Of a DNA stretch of 64,000 bases, positions 18,120 to 26,058 are shown one piece after another. The first letter of the stretch is position 1, and the number at the start of each line of letters is the position of its first letter. A model generated the notes under the pieces. That model was not told the DNA's origin, searched no databases, and saw only the letters and a program-made list of their open reading frames with translations. A program made the position numbers and the translations under genes. Source of the DNA: Bifidobacterium breve (lineage in GTDB: Bacteria; Actinomycetota; Thermoleophilia; Solirubrobacterales; Solirubrobacteraceae); the NCBI GenBank assembly GCA_945878865.1, contig CAMCUD010000001.1, positions 248,001-312,000 on the forward strand, in the 5' to 3' direction.

Positions 18120-18709
18120 CCGACCCGCACGCCTTCCAGCAGCCGCGACAGCTCCATCTGGACCTCACGCCCGGACGCGGCGGCGCACCGCTCGTCGGCG
18201 CCCGGCATCCCATGGACGAGGACGATCGAGCGCCGGGCGCCGCGGTGCACCGCCTCGACGCCGAGCAGCAGTTCGGGGTCGTACACCGCGAAGCCCCGAC
18301 CCCCCGCGACGGTTCCGCTCCACAGCCGGCCGGCGTCGAAATCCGCCCCGGCGACGTAGCCGAGCATCTGCCGAGCCCGGTGGTCGACGGACTCGCGCGT
18401 CTCGTCGGGGAAGGCCTTCACCGTGGCGGTGTGGCACCGCGAGGGCGCCGCGAGGAAGAGGAGGTCGCGGTCGCGGCGGGTGACGCCCCAGCCGTTCGGC
18501 AGGTCGACGGCCACACGAGCGCCGTCGCGGGAGCGCAGCGAGACGACCGCGCCGACATCGCGGACCGGCGGGGCGGGCGTGGGCACGGCGTGGTGCGCGG
18601 GCGGGCGCGCGACGTCGTCAATCGCGGCCAACGCGCCGAGCGCCGCGGTCACGCACACCCCCGCCAGGAGGATGGCGAGGGGGCCGCGGACGAGGGACGA
18701 CGTGGACAT
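18116..18709 (-). CDS. Membrane-anchored or exported protein of unknown function
   Basis: 197 residues from ATG 18709. One hydrophobic segment (about 10-32, ILLAGVCVTAALGALAAI) is followed by a Pro-rich spacer and a compact domain of about 140 residues (VSLRSRDGARVAVDLPNGWG to LSRLLEGVRVG) with three cysteines or fewer. LPNGWGVTRRDRDLLFL resembles secreted PsbP/Mog1-like alpha-beta domains, but I do not assign it. The start is supported by TAGAAC 8 nt upstream and the absence of a ribosome-binding site. It converges on the large surface protein gene and shares its CTAG stop. Confidence 0.65.
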   Translation of the reverse strand: MSTSSLVRGPLAILLAGVCVTAALGALAAIDDVARPPAHHAVPTPAPPVRDVGAVVSLRSRDGARVAVDLPNGWGVTRRDRDLLFLAAPSRCHTATVKAFPDETRESVDHRARQMLGYVAGADFDAGRLWSGTVAGGRGFAVYDPELLLGVEAVHRGARRSIVLVHGMPGADERCAAASGREVQMELSRLLEGVRVG

Positions 18710-18717
18710 GCTCGGCG

Positions 18718-18723
18718 GTTCTA
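18718..18723 (-). promoter_or_regulatory. Leaderless -10-like box
   Basis: On the minus strand TAGAAC lies 8 nt before ATG 18709. It ends in C rather than T, like the boxes at 382 and 20775, so the match is partial. Confidence 0.3.
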
Positions 18724-18821
18724 CCCCCCGAGACACCGTGGGTCATCCGCCTCCCGGTCACGGATCGATCGACCGCCGGTCGAACATCGCGACTCAAACC
18801 AGTCTTTTCCTACTTGTTTTA

Positions 18822-18827
18822 TATACT
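18822..18827 (+). promoter_or_regulatory. Leaderless promoter of the response regulator, strong -10
   Basis: TATACT, one base from consensus, lies in an unusually T-rich stretch (18804-18830) and is followed by 7 nt and ATG 18835. No Shine-Dalgarno. It is the most AT-rich promoter of the window. Confidence 0.6.
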
Positions 18828-18834
18828 TTCTGCC

Positions 18835-19482
18835 ATGAGTACCCACCCGGGCCCGTCGCGCCCCCGCGACCCGCACAGCGACCACGCCGTCCGCGTGCTC
18901 ATCGTCGACGCCCACGAGCCCACCCGGCTCGGCCTCGCCCTGCTGCTCCAGCGCCAGTCGTGGGTCGAGCGCTGCTACCTCGCCGGAGGCCAGGAGAAGG
19001 CCGTCGAGCTGGCCGCGCGCTTCCGACCGGCCGTGGCTGTCGTCGACATCTCGAACCTCGGGCCGTTCGTCGCCTCGCTCGCCTCGGCGCTGCGCGGCGC
19101 GCACGCGCCGATCCAGCTGCTGCTGACGTCGCGCTGCAATGGCACCGCCACGGCGCCCGTGCGTCAGGCCGGCGCTGTCGGGTTCCTCCCGCCGGGCACG
19201 CCGGGGGCGGCCGTGGTCGGCGCCGTCCGCGCCGCAGCACTCGAGGAGACGGCGATCGACCTGTCGATCACCCCGTCCTCCGGCGGCGTGCGGCTCAGCG
19301 AGCGCGAGCGCCAGGTGCTCCAGCTCCTGGCGACCGGGGCCACGAACCGGGAGATCGCCGAGCAGCTGCATCTCGGTCCGGACAGCGTGAAGAAGCACGC
19401 GTCGTCGCTCTACCGCAAGCTCGGGGTGCGCAACCGCACCGAGGCCACGCAGCGGGCGCCGGAGGTGCTCGGCGTGGCGTGA
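18835..19482 (+). CDS. NarL/LuxR-type orphan response regulator with atypical receiver
   Basis: 215 residues. Receiver domain (about 18-135): VLIVDAHEPTR supplies Asp25 but Ala26 replaces the second acidic-pocket residue; Asp71 in AVAVVDISN is the likely phospho-acceptor; Thr98 in LLLTSR is the switch Thr; the invariant Lys is replaced in GFLPPG (Pro120). The C-terminal LuxR helix-turn-helix (about 154-205) reads LSERERQVLQLLATGATNRE and HASSLYRKLGVRNRTE. No histidine kinase is nearby. Loss of the Lys and one acidic residue suggests phosphorylation-independent or unconventional control. A stem-loop at 19494 follows the gene, then a degenerate GGDEF protein. Confidence 0.85.
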   Translation: MSTHPGPSRPRDPHSDHAVRVLIVDAHEPTRLGLALLLQRQSWVERCYLAGGQEKAVELAARFRPAVAVVDISNLGPFVASLASALRGAHAPIQLLLTSRCNGTATAPVRQAGAVGFLPPGTPGAAVVGAVRAAALEETAIDLSITPSSGGVRLSERERQVLQLLATGATNREIAEQLHLGPDSVKKHASSLYRKLGVRNRTEATQRAPEVLGVA

Positions 19483-19493
19483 TCCGAGACACG

Positions 19494-19514
19494 GGGGTGT
19501 GTCCTGAACACCCC
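19494..19514 (+). terminator. Stem-loop after the response-regulator gene
   Basis: GGGGTGT (19494-19500), a 7-nt loop, and ACACCCC (19508-19514) form a perfect 7-bp stem 12 nt after the stop at 19482. No T-run follows. Confidence 0.45.
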
Positions 19515-19579
19515 GCAAGTCGTCCACCTTCGAGCTTTCCCACTCCAGATCCTCGCGCAGACAGGCGATCCTGACCGGG

Positions 19580-20752
19580 ATGCCTGAGTCCGTGCTCCCG
19601 ATCATGGACGTCACCGGCGCGTTCAGCCGGGATGCGCTCGAGGCCCGCCTGGCCGCCGAGCGCCACGCGCTTCGCCGCGACGGCACGCCCTGCGCGCTGC
19701 TCGTCCTCGAGCCCGACGACATCGCCACCTACGGCGCGGCCCGGCCCGAGATCATGCGCGGCGTGGCCGAGCGCCTGCGCGAGCGCCACCGCTGCTGGCC
19801 CTACCGCGTGAGCGACGACGCCTTCGTCATCCCGCTCACCGGCGGCGACGAGGCGATGGGCGCCGAGCTCGCCGAGATCGTGCGCGCCTCCGTCGCGATC
19901 CGCCCGATCGCCGGACGCGCGATCACGGTCTCCGTCGGCGTCGCAGCCGGTCAGGGCTGGGACGACCCCGAGCTCGCCGCGCGGGCCGACGCCGCGCTTC
20001 GCCACGGCCAGCGAGCGGGCGGCAACGCCGCCGTCGCCGCAGACTCCGGCCTCGTGACGCCTGCCGCCGAGCGCCCGCCGCGTCCGCGCCGCCTCGCCGC
20101 GCCGAGCGCCGAGGTGACCGAGCAGCGGGAATCCTGGTGGTCCGTGCTCACGAAGCGGGAGCCGCCCGCACCCGCGGTGCCCACCGACCCCGTCGTGGCG
20201 CCCGACCCGAGCGCAGCCGACCCGTTGCACGACGTCGCCGACGACCTCACCGGCGCGCTCACCGCCGACGCGCTCTCGTGGGAGGCCGCCGAGCTCACCC
20301 ACCGCGTCGAGCAGAACGGCACCCCGGCGGCGCTCGTGGTCGCCGACCTCGACGACTTCTCCGCCGTCAACAGCACCTTCGGCCGCGGCGCCGGCGACGA
20401 CGTCCTGCGGGAGATCGCCCGCCGCGTCCAGGCCCAGGACGCCCGCGCCTACCGCGTGGGCGGCGACGCGTTCGCCGTCCTGCTGACGGGCGACGACGCC
20501 CGACGCGCGTTCGCCGTGGCCGAGCGGATCCGCCGCGAGATCGCCGCCGCGTCCACCGAGCGGCTGGCGCTCAGCGCGTCGGTCGGTGTCGCAGCCGTCC
20601 GCCCGGGGGCCGGCTTCGAGCTCGAAGCGGTGGAAGCCCGGGCCCTTGCTGCCGCGAAGGCCGCACCACCGGATGCGGTGCGGATCGACGGCGGGGCAGC
20701 GGCGCCGGTCGGGGGGCCGGCTGCCGCGCCCGGCGTGCTGCGCGTCGCCTGA
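19580..20752 (+). CDS. Tandem degenerate GGDEF-domain protein
   Basis: 390 residues without membrane segments. Domain 1 (about 10-155) has YRVSDDAFVIPL where active cyclases have YRxGGDEF (residues 78-82 read SDDAF). After a Pro/charged linker (about 160-215), domain 2 (about 218-375) keeps DLDDFSAVNSTFGRGAGDD but reads GGDAF at 294-298, so the catalytic Glu is Ala. Known biology of GGDEF domains says the Glu and second Gly are needed for c-di-GMP synthesis; both copies are therefore probably inactive and may bind GTP or act as a scaffold. No ribosome-binding site or convincing promoter is visible. It lies downstream of an atypical response regulator. Confidence 0.8.
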   Translation: MPESVLPIMDVTGAFSRDALEARLAAERHALRRDGTPCALLVLEPDDIATYGAARPEIMRGVAERLRERHRCWPYRVSDDAFVIPLTGGDEAMGAELAEIVRASVAIRPIAGRAITVSVGVAAGQGWDDPELAARADAALRHGQRAGGNAAVAADSGLVTPAAERPPRPRRLAAPSAEVTEQRESWWSVLTKREPPAPAVPTDPVVAPDPSAADPLHDVADDLTGALTADALSWEAAELTHRVEQNGTPAALVVADLDDFSAVNSTFGRGAGDDVLREIARRVQAQDARAYRVGGDAFAVLLTGDDARRAFAVAERIRREIAAASTERLALSASVGVAAVRPGAGFELEAVEARALAAAKAAPPDAVRIDGGAAAPVGGPAAAPGVLRVA

Positions 20753-20774
20753 CACGCCGACACCACCGATTCGG

Positions 20775-20780
20775 TACAAC
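20775..20780 (+). promoter_or_regulatory. Leaderless -10-like box of the methyltransferase gene
   Basis: TACAAC with 6 nt to ATG 20787 and no Shine-Dalgarno. It supports this ATG over upstream in-frame codons that fall inside the GGDEF gene. Confidence 0.4.
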
Positions 20781-20786
20781 GTGTCC

Positions 20787-21608
20787 ATGTCGGACATGTG
20801 GGAGAGCGTCGCGCCCGCGTGGGCCGAACAGGCCGCGTTCGTCGACGAGCACCTCGCCGCCGCGAGCGAGCGGCTCGTCGAGGTCGCCGGCATCACCGAG
20901 GGCGCCGCCGTGCTGGAGGTCGCCTGCGGCCCCGGCGGCGCGGGACTCGTGGCCGCCCGCCGGACCGGCCCGACCGGCTCGGTGCTGCTCTCCGACGACG
21001 CGCCGGGCATGGTCGCGGCAGCCGCCGAGCGCGCGGCCGACCTGCCGCACGTGGACACCGCGCTGTTCGTCCAGACCGCGATCGACAGCGACGACGACCG
21101 GTTCGACGCGGTCATCAGCCGCCACGGCCTGATGTTCGCCGAGCCGCCCGCCGCCGCGGTGCGTGAGGCCGCGCGCGTGACACGCCCCGGAGGCCGCGTC
21201 GCCGTGATGACCTGGGGTCCCCGCGAGGACAACCCGTGGCTCGCCGCGACGCTCGACGCCGTCGCCGACGAGTTCGGCGCGCCGTTTCCGCCACCCCACG
21301 TCCCTGGCCCGTTCGCCTTGGACTCCGAGGACGCGCTCGAGGCGGCGTTGACGGGCGGCGGGCTCGAGGACGTGACGGTCGAGCGCATCGACGCGCCGGT
21401 CACGCTCGCGTCGCTGGAGGAGTGGTGGCACCGGGTCCACCGGCTCGCCGGCCCGCTGGCCATCGCCATGGCGGCGATGCCCGACGAGCAGCGCAGAGCG
21501 ATCGAGCGGCGCGCGTTGGAGAAGGCCGAGCGGGCGGCGCGCACCGAGGGCCACGGCGTGACCCTCGGCGGGTGCGTGCTCGTCGGCTGCGGTCAGGCGC
21601 CGAGGTAG
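20787..21608 (+). CDS. Class I SAM-dependent methyltransferase
   Basis: 273 residues. Motif I AAVLEVACGPGGAG (about 45-58) binds S-adenosylmethionine; post-I acidic loop SVLLSDDAPGMV; motif II FDAVISRHGLMF; motif III VTRPGGRVAVMTWGP. This is the UbiE/COQ5-like small-molecule family (Methyltransf_11/25), typically acting on quinones, lipids or natural products; the substrate is not deducible. The start is set by the leaderless box upstream. Its 3' end overlaps the convergent coiled-coil gene by 16 bp. Confidence 0.85.
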   Translation: MSDMWESVAPAWAEQAAFVDEHLAAASERLVEVAGITEGAAVLEVACGPGGAGLVAARRTGPTGSVLLSDDAPGMVAAAAERAADLPHVDTALFVQTAIDSDDDRFDAVISRHGLMFAEPPAAAVREAARVTRPGGRVAVMTWGPREDNPWLAATLDAVADEFGAPFPPPHVPGPFALDSEDALEAALTGGGLEDVTVERIDAPVTLASLEEWWHRVHRLAGPLAIAMAAMPDEQRRAIERRALEKAERAARTEGHGVTLGGCVLVGCGQAPR

Positions 21609-22618
21609 ACGATCGGCTGGGCGATGCGGTCGCCCGAGATCGCGTAGATCGTCACCGGGATCGCGACCTGCCAGCGCAGGAGCACCGGCGCGCTCTTCGG
21701 GTTCGGCTGGACGAAGACCTTCGCCTTGCCCTTCTCGTCGACCCAGCCCGAGCCGGTGCCGAGCGTCTTGACCGGGATCTTCAGCTCCTTGCGCTGCTTC
21801 TCGGTCACGAGCGCGCGGACGAAGACCGGGCGGTTCGGCGGGCCGGTCACGTTGACCTGCAGGCCGCGCTGCAGCGTGGCGGTGCTCGGCACCGTGACGG
21901 TGAACGTCGTCGCCTCGAGCTTGAGCGCCTTGATCTGGCTGTCGGCCGCGGCCTTGGCCTTCGTCAGATCGTCCTTCTGCTTCGTCAGGTCCGCGATCTT
22001 CGTCTCGAGCGGCGCGGTGACGCCGGCGGCATTGACCGACGCCTTCGAGAGGACCGTGTCGGGCTTGACGAGCGTCCCGCCCAGGCCGGCGCACGCAGCG
22101 TTGAGGTCTGTCGACTCGGTGAGCGTGACCCCGGTGAGCTCCTTGACCTTCGCCAGCCACGCCGTCGGATCGTCACCGACGCCCGCGGACGTCGCCTGGA
22201 ACGGGATGTACCCGTACACCGGCTCGCTGCCCTGCCATGACAGCGCCGCGGCGCTCGTGTTCAGCGAGGCCACGTCGCACGTGGTGTGCAGCTGGGCGCC
22301 CGTCGCCCCCTCCGTCAGCCACCGCGTGGTCGGGAACAGCCCGCGGTAGGTCGAGGGCAGGACGTCGTAGTTGATGACGCCGCCGGTCGTCTTGCTGTTG
22401 CTCTCCGTGAGCGTGACCGGGTAGCCGTTGACGTTCACCGCGTAGCGGGTCTCGTCAGCGAGGTCGGCCTGCGTCCAGGACGCGGTCGGGGTCTGGCCCG
22501 CGGGGACGATCTTCGCCGTGGAAGAGAAGACCGACGGCGCCGCGGCTGCGGAGGCCGGCGCCGCGAGCGCGGCGAGGGCCACCGCCGCGGTGATGCGGCC
22601 GCGGTGGGTGCGTGTCAT
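21593..22618 (-). CDS. Exported protein with a central coiled coil, unknown function
   Basis: 341 residues from ATG 22618, chosen because AAGGAG lies about 10 nt upstream on the minus strand and a clean signal peptide follows (MTRTHRGRITAAVALAALAA, cleavage near APASAAAA). The mature N-terminal half is beta-rich with two Cys (TTCDVAS and NAACAGLG). A heptad-like coiled coil (about 205-240, KIADLTKQKDDLTKAKAAA) leads to a beta-rich C-terminal domain (VTGPPNRPVFVRALVTEKQR onward). It lies 97 bp downstream of the pst-linked operon on the same strand, with its own ribosome-binding site. No family recognised. Confidence 0.65.
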   Translation of the reverse strand: MTRTHRGRITAAVALAALAAPASAAAAPSVFSSTAKIVPAGQTPTASWTQADLADETRYAVNVNGYPVTLTESNSKTTGGVINYDVLPSTYRGLFPTTRWLTEGATGAQLHTTCDVASLNTSAAALSWQGSEPVYGYIPFQATSAGVGDDPTAWLAKVKELTGVTLTESTDLNAACAGLGGTLVKPDTVLSKASVNAAGVTAPLETKIADLTKQKDDLTKAKAAADSQIKALKLEATTFTVTVPSTATLQRGLQVNVTGPPNRPVFVRALVTEKQRKELKIPVKTLGTGSGWVDEKGKAKVFVQPNPKSAPVLLRWQVAIPVTIYAISGDRIAQPIVYLGA

Positions 22619-22714
22619 GGGGATGGTGCTCCTTGGTGTGTTGTGATGCTTCTTGGTCAAGAACTAGGAAATGTCGGTGCGCGACCCCGGGAGCGCCCAG
22701 GGAGACGCGGGCCC

Positions 22715-24091
22715 TCAGTCGTCCCCGGGCTCGATGACCCGCGCCGTGGCGAGGACCGTCGGGACGAGCGACGGCGCCTCCTTGGACTCCGCCAGCGCCT
22801 TGAGGCCCAGCGCGTCCTGCACGGTGCGCAGGAGTGCGTAGGGCCCGAGCTCGGTCTCATCCGTGCCGCCCGCCTTCACGTACCGGGAGAGGACGAGCGC
22901 GCCGTCGACGACCGGGGCGTCGGCCCCCGCCGGCGTCCCGGTGCCTCCCGCCGGCACGATGAGCAGCAGGCCGTCCGCCTTGTACGCCGGCGAGGCGAGG
23001 ATCTTCGGCACCCAGGTCTTCAGGAAGGCGTCGGTCGCCGCGAGACCGCCCGGCGACCCGTCGGCGCACGGGACGTCGCTGCCGTCGCTACACGCGCCCG
23101 GGGCGATCCAGCTCAGCGTCGGGGTGGACTTCTCCGTCTTGAGGTCCGCCTCGAGCGCGGTCAGCGGCCCCGCGTTGCTGTCGCAGTCCGACAGGTCGAT
23201 GAGCGAGCGGAAGTAGACGAACGGGACGTTGCGCGCGGCGTAGCCGTCGCCCGGGCGGCCCTTCTGCGTCTCGTCGACGGCGTTGGACTGGGGGCGGCGG
23301 CACTGGGTCGGCCCCTTCGGCCCCTTCTCCTGGTCCTCGGCGTAGGACTTCCACACCTGACCCGCGCCGGTGACCTGGTCGCCGATCGTCGTGACGGTGT
23401 TCGGGTAGACGCAGCCGTCCTGGGTGATGCGACCCTTGCCGTCGGGCTTCACCGACGCGGGGATCTCCTGGTAGGTCGCGCACTCGTTCTTCGTCGCGGC
23501 GTTCGGGGGCTGGCCGCTGATGAGCGCGATGCGGTCGGCGAGGCCGGCGCGACCGAGCGAGCTGTACTTGGTCAGCAGCGTGCCCTTCGCGCGCAGCTCC
23601 TTGGCCAGATACGGCGCCGCGGAGCTCACGCCGAACGTGGCATCGGCACCGTAGCCGGAGACCGTGATGACGAAGACGTGCTTGATCCGCGTCGGCTTCG
23701 GGGCGGTGCTGGCGGCAGACGTATCGGTGGTCGTTCCCGCCGTGTCGTCGTACTCGCCCACGTCGACGTTCGCGGCGTCCTCGCTCGCGGCGTCGGTCGT
23801 CGTGCCCGCGACGTCCCCGACGGCGTCGGCCGCGACGTCCGTCACCGCCGCGACGGTCGCCGTGTCGTCCGCCGCGGCGCCGCCGGCGTCGGCCTCGGTG
23901 TCGGCCGGCGCGGCGGCGTCCTGCGCGGGGGCGGCCTCGGTCGTGCCGACGGGCACTGCCGCACTGGCGGCAGTCTGCACCTGCTTGGCCAGGCCGCTGA
24001 GGTCCGGGGCCGCGCCCGCCCCGCCGACGAGGACGCCGGCGGTCGAGAGGACGGAGAGCACCGCGACCGCGATGAGGTGCACCGGGGTCAC
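22715..24091 (-). CDS. Phosphoesterase-family (PF04185-like) exported protein lacking catalytic motifs
   Basis: 458 residues: N-terminal membrane/signal segment (about 4-27), a disordered Ala/Asp/Thr-rich linker (about 45-130) and a domain (about 134-430) that follows bacterial phosphoesterases: RIKHVFVITVSGYG, PYLAKELRAKGTLLTKYSSL, IALISGQ, VWKSYAED, YAARNVPFVYFRS, GPYALLRTVQDALGL. Family catalytic positions are altered: EENHS becomes TVSGYG (143-148), SLPNY becomes LADR, HNPF becomes NVPF (288-291), the NDMHD region is CSDGSD (334-339), and TWDEG becomes VPAGG (379-383). It is the last gene of the pst-linked run, starting at an ATGA overlap. I infer a non-catalytic, possibly phosphate-ligand-binding role. 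Confidence 0.7.
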   Translation of the reverse strand: MTPVHLIAVAVLSVLSTAGVLVGGAGAAPDLSGLAKQVQTAASAAVPVGTTEAAPAQDAAAPADTEADAGGAAADDTATVAAVTDVAADAVGDVAGTTTDAASEDAANVDVGEYDDTAGTTTDTSAASTAPKPTRIKHVFVITVSGYGADATFGVSSAAPYLAKELRAKGTLLTKYSSLGRAGLADRIALISGQPPNAATKNECATYQEIPASVKPDGKGRITQDGCVYPNTVTTIGDQVTGAGQVWKSYAEDQEKGPKGPTQCRRPQSNAVDETQKGRPGDGYAARNVPFVYFRSLIDLSDCDSNAGPLTALEADLKTEKSTPTLSWIAPGACSDGSDVPCADGSPGGLAATDAFLKTWVPKILASPAYKADGLLLIVPAGGTGTPAGADAPVVDGALVLSRYVKAGGTDETELGPYALLRTVQDALGLKALAESKEAPSLVPTVLATARVIEPGDD

Positions 24092-24648
24092 GCCGGCGGT
24101 CCTCCATGCCCGTTCCCGTTCGCCGGCGCGTGGCCGTTGGCAAGCGGCAACTCGACCGTCGCGGCCGGCGGCACCGGCGGCTGGGCGACGGTGGGCTGGG
24201 CCTCGGGCGCCTCAGCGGCGGGCGCGGCGAGCTGGAGCACGTAGCCGCAGCGCGAGCAGAACCGCGCCTCCACCCCATGCCGCGCGCCGCAGCCCGGGCA
24301 CGTTCCGGCGACCGGGCCGTCGTCGCCGCGCAGCTGGCGCTCGACGTCGGCGAGCTCGTGGTCGACGCGCTGGAGCGCCGCAGCCTTCTGCGTGAGGACG
24401 TCGAGCCGGATGTGGTCGCGGATCGCCATCTCGTAGAAGATCCCGCCGAGCTCAGCCTGCTGAAGCGTGAACTGCTCGGTCAGCCGGTCGCGGCGCGCGA
24501 CGAGCTCGGCGTCCTGAGGCGCCGGCGCCGCTGGGGGCGCGGCCTGCTTGCGGGCCTGCTCGGCCGCCTTGTCGGCCGGGACCATCCCCTCCGGGACGTC
24601 GGCGCCGGAGCCGAAGCTCAGCTTGCCGGTGACGTCGCGGAGGCTCAC
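24088..24648 (-). CDS. Zinc-ribbon protein with helical N-terminal region
   Basis: 186 residues, no signal or membrane segment. A Pro/Ala-rich start leads to a helical, coiled-coil-like stretch (about 46-107, LVARRDRLTEQFTLQQAELG and AALQRVDHELADVERQL), a zinc ribbon with CPGCG and CSRCG (about 116-135), then a disordered tail with repeated Asn-Gly (ANGHAPANGNGHGG). Predicted cytosolic. It overlaps its neighbours by ATGA on both sides (upstream zinc-ribbon membrane protein, downstream dead phosphoesterase), so the three are translationally linked. The partner bound by the ribbon is unknown. Confidence 0.7.
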   Translation of the reverse strand: MSLRDVTGKLSFGSGADVPEGMVPADKAAEQARKQAAPPAAPAPQDAELVARRDRLTEQFTLQQAELGGIFYEMAIRDHIRLDVLTQKAAALQRVDHELADVERQLRGDDGPVAGTCPGCGARHGVEARFCSRCGYVLQLAAPAAEAPEAQPTVAQPPVPPAATVELPLANGHAPANGNGHGGPPA

Positions 24649-25319
24649 GGGACCACGATCTGGTCAGGCAGGTTGCGCTGCGAGTCCACGTACTCGTCGC
24701 CCTTGCTGCTGTTGATCTGCTTGACGGCGGCCTTGCTCTCCTCGAGATCCTTCTTCGTCGGCTTCGAGCCTTCGAGCTGGCGCGCGCTGCCGGTGGGGCC
24801 CGTCGCGAGGATCTTCGCCGGCTTCGTCGAGGTCTCGATCTTCGTCGGGTCGTCCTTGGCGTCCGCGGCCGCGTCCTTCGTGGCCGCAGACGCCGTGGCG
24901 TCCTCGGCGGGCGTGGCCGCCTGCGCGGTCGTCGCGGCTGCCACGGGCGCAGCCGCCGCGGAGGCCTGCTGCGCCTTCAGCGCGGCGAGGAGCGCCTCGT
25001 CGTTGGAGTTCGTGGTGCCGCGCCCGACGAGGATGCCGACCCCGGCGGCGACCGGCAGCAACGCGATGAGCCCAGCAGCCACGAGCGTGGGAACGGTGCC
25101 CTTGGTGCGCGCTCCGCCCGCGGCCGCAGCCGCCGGCTTCGGCCGCCGCGCCGCCGCGAACCACCGCGCGGCCGGATCGTCGGCGCGCCGCTGGTGCGCG
25201 CCGCACACCACGCAGAAGCGCTGCTGGTCGTCGACCGGGGAGCCGCAGCTGTCGCAGCGCTCCCACGGGGGCTTGGCGATCGGCGGGGTGGCCGCGATCG
25301 CCGGGTCGGTGATGGTCAT
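24645..25319 (-). CDS. Zinc-ribbon membrane protein with extracytoplasmic tail
   Basis: 224 residues. The N-terminal zinc ribbon has CDSCG and CVVCG (about 22-41). A basic spacer precedes one membrane helix (about 76-98, VPTLVAAGLIALLPVAAGVG), then an Ala/Thr/Asp-rich, Lys-rich extracytoplasmic region ending NLPDQIVVP. With the ribbon inside and the tail outside, it could relay between the cytosolic zinc-ribbon protein and the envelope proteins of the same operon. Its start is 10 nt after the lipoprotein gene stop; its end overlaps the next gene by 4 nt. Confidence 0.7.
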   Translation of the reverse strand: MTITDPAIAATPPIAKPPWERCDSCGSPVDDQQRFCVVCGAHQRRADDPAARWFAAARRPKPAAAAAGGARTKGTVPTLVAAGLIALLPVAAGVGILVGRGTTNSNDEALLAALKAQQASAAAAPVAAATTAQAATPAEDATASAATKDAAADAKDDPTKIETSTKPAKILATGPTGSARQLEGSKPTKKDLEESKAAVKQINSSKGDEYVDSQRNLPDQIVVP

Positions 25320-25329
25320 GTCGTGCTCC

Positions 25330-26058
25330 TCACTGGAAGATGGTGGGGACGGCGACGACGTCGAGCTTCGACGCCGCCGGGCGGCCGGCGAGGCGGACGG
25401 TGACCTCGCGCTGCTGATCGCGGTTCAGGCGCTCGACGGTGGCCGCGCCCGCCGCGACCACCCGCCCGCCGGCGCGCCCGACGGCGTAGACCTGCAGGCC
25501 GAACTGCGGGACGTCGGAGACGTTGTCGACGACCACGCGCGCCCGGGCGCCCGTCGGCCGCGTGAGCGCCGATGCCGTGATCTGCGGCAGCGCGTCGGTG
25601 CGCGTGACGACCTTGCCGCCCGGGACGCCGACCTTCGCGAACGCGGTGTCGCCCGCGCGCAGCGCACGACCCGGTGGGACCCGGAAGACCCACGTCGCGG
25701 CGCCGCGCGCCGGGATCGCGGGCAGGTGCCACTGGAACCACTCGAGCTCCTTGCCGGTGTTCAGCGCGACATACCGCTCCCCGCGGCGCACCCCGACCGT
25801 CACCGGCACGTCGGTCAGCGGCGCAACCGCACTGCTGCGGACGTCCACGACGACCGCCGCGCCGCGCGGCCCGCGGACGAGCTGCGCACCCGTCACCTGC
25901 ACGTCCGGGTTCGCCGTTTTCACCCGCTCGGGCTCGCGCGCGGCGATCTCCCGCTGCGCCGTGAGCTTCGCTCGCTCGTTGCGCGTCTGCGTCGAGTCGC
26001 AGCCGGCGAGCGCGAGCATGCCGAGGCCGGCGATCGCCATGGCGTTAGCCGAACGCAC
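25330..26058 (-). CDS. Lipoprotein with FxLYD-like beta domains, pst-linked
   Basis: 242 residues from GTG 26058, chosen over ATG 26040 because it adds an Arg before the hydrophobic core, as lipoprotein signals need. The lipobox is MLALAGC, followed by DSTQTRNER. Two beta-sandwich repeats follow: one ending in VFRVPPGRALRAGDTAFAKV, the other with VVVDNVSDVPQFGLQVYAVG and VTVRLAGRPAASKLDVVAVP, resembling FxLYD or CARDB folds used in extracellular protein contacts. The GTG start overlaps pstB by 14 bp. A role as the membrane-anchored extracellular part of a phosphate-linked complex is inference. Confidence 0.65.
   Translation of the reverse strand: MRSANAMAIAGLGMLALAGCDSTQTRNERAKLTAQREIAAREPERVKTANPDVQVTGAQLVRGPRGAAVVVDVRSSAVAPLTDVPVTVGVRRGERYVALNTGKELEWFQWHLPAIPARGAATWVFRVPPGRALRAGDTAFAKVGVPGGKVVTRTDALPQITASALTRPTGARARVVVDNVSDVPQFGLQVYAVGRAGGRVVAAGAATVERLNRDQQREVTVRLAGRPAASKLDVVAVPTIFQ

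Noticed and set aside
22619-22714. TTGACC at about 22656 on the minus strand as a strong -35 for the coiled-coil protein gene.
   Set aside because: No -10 box lies 16-18 nt downstream, so the promoter could not be supported.
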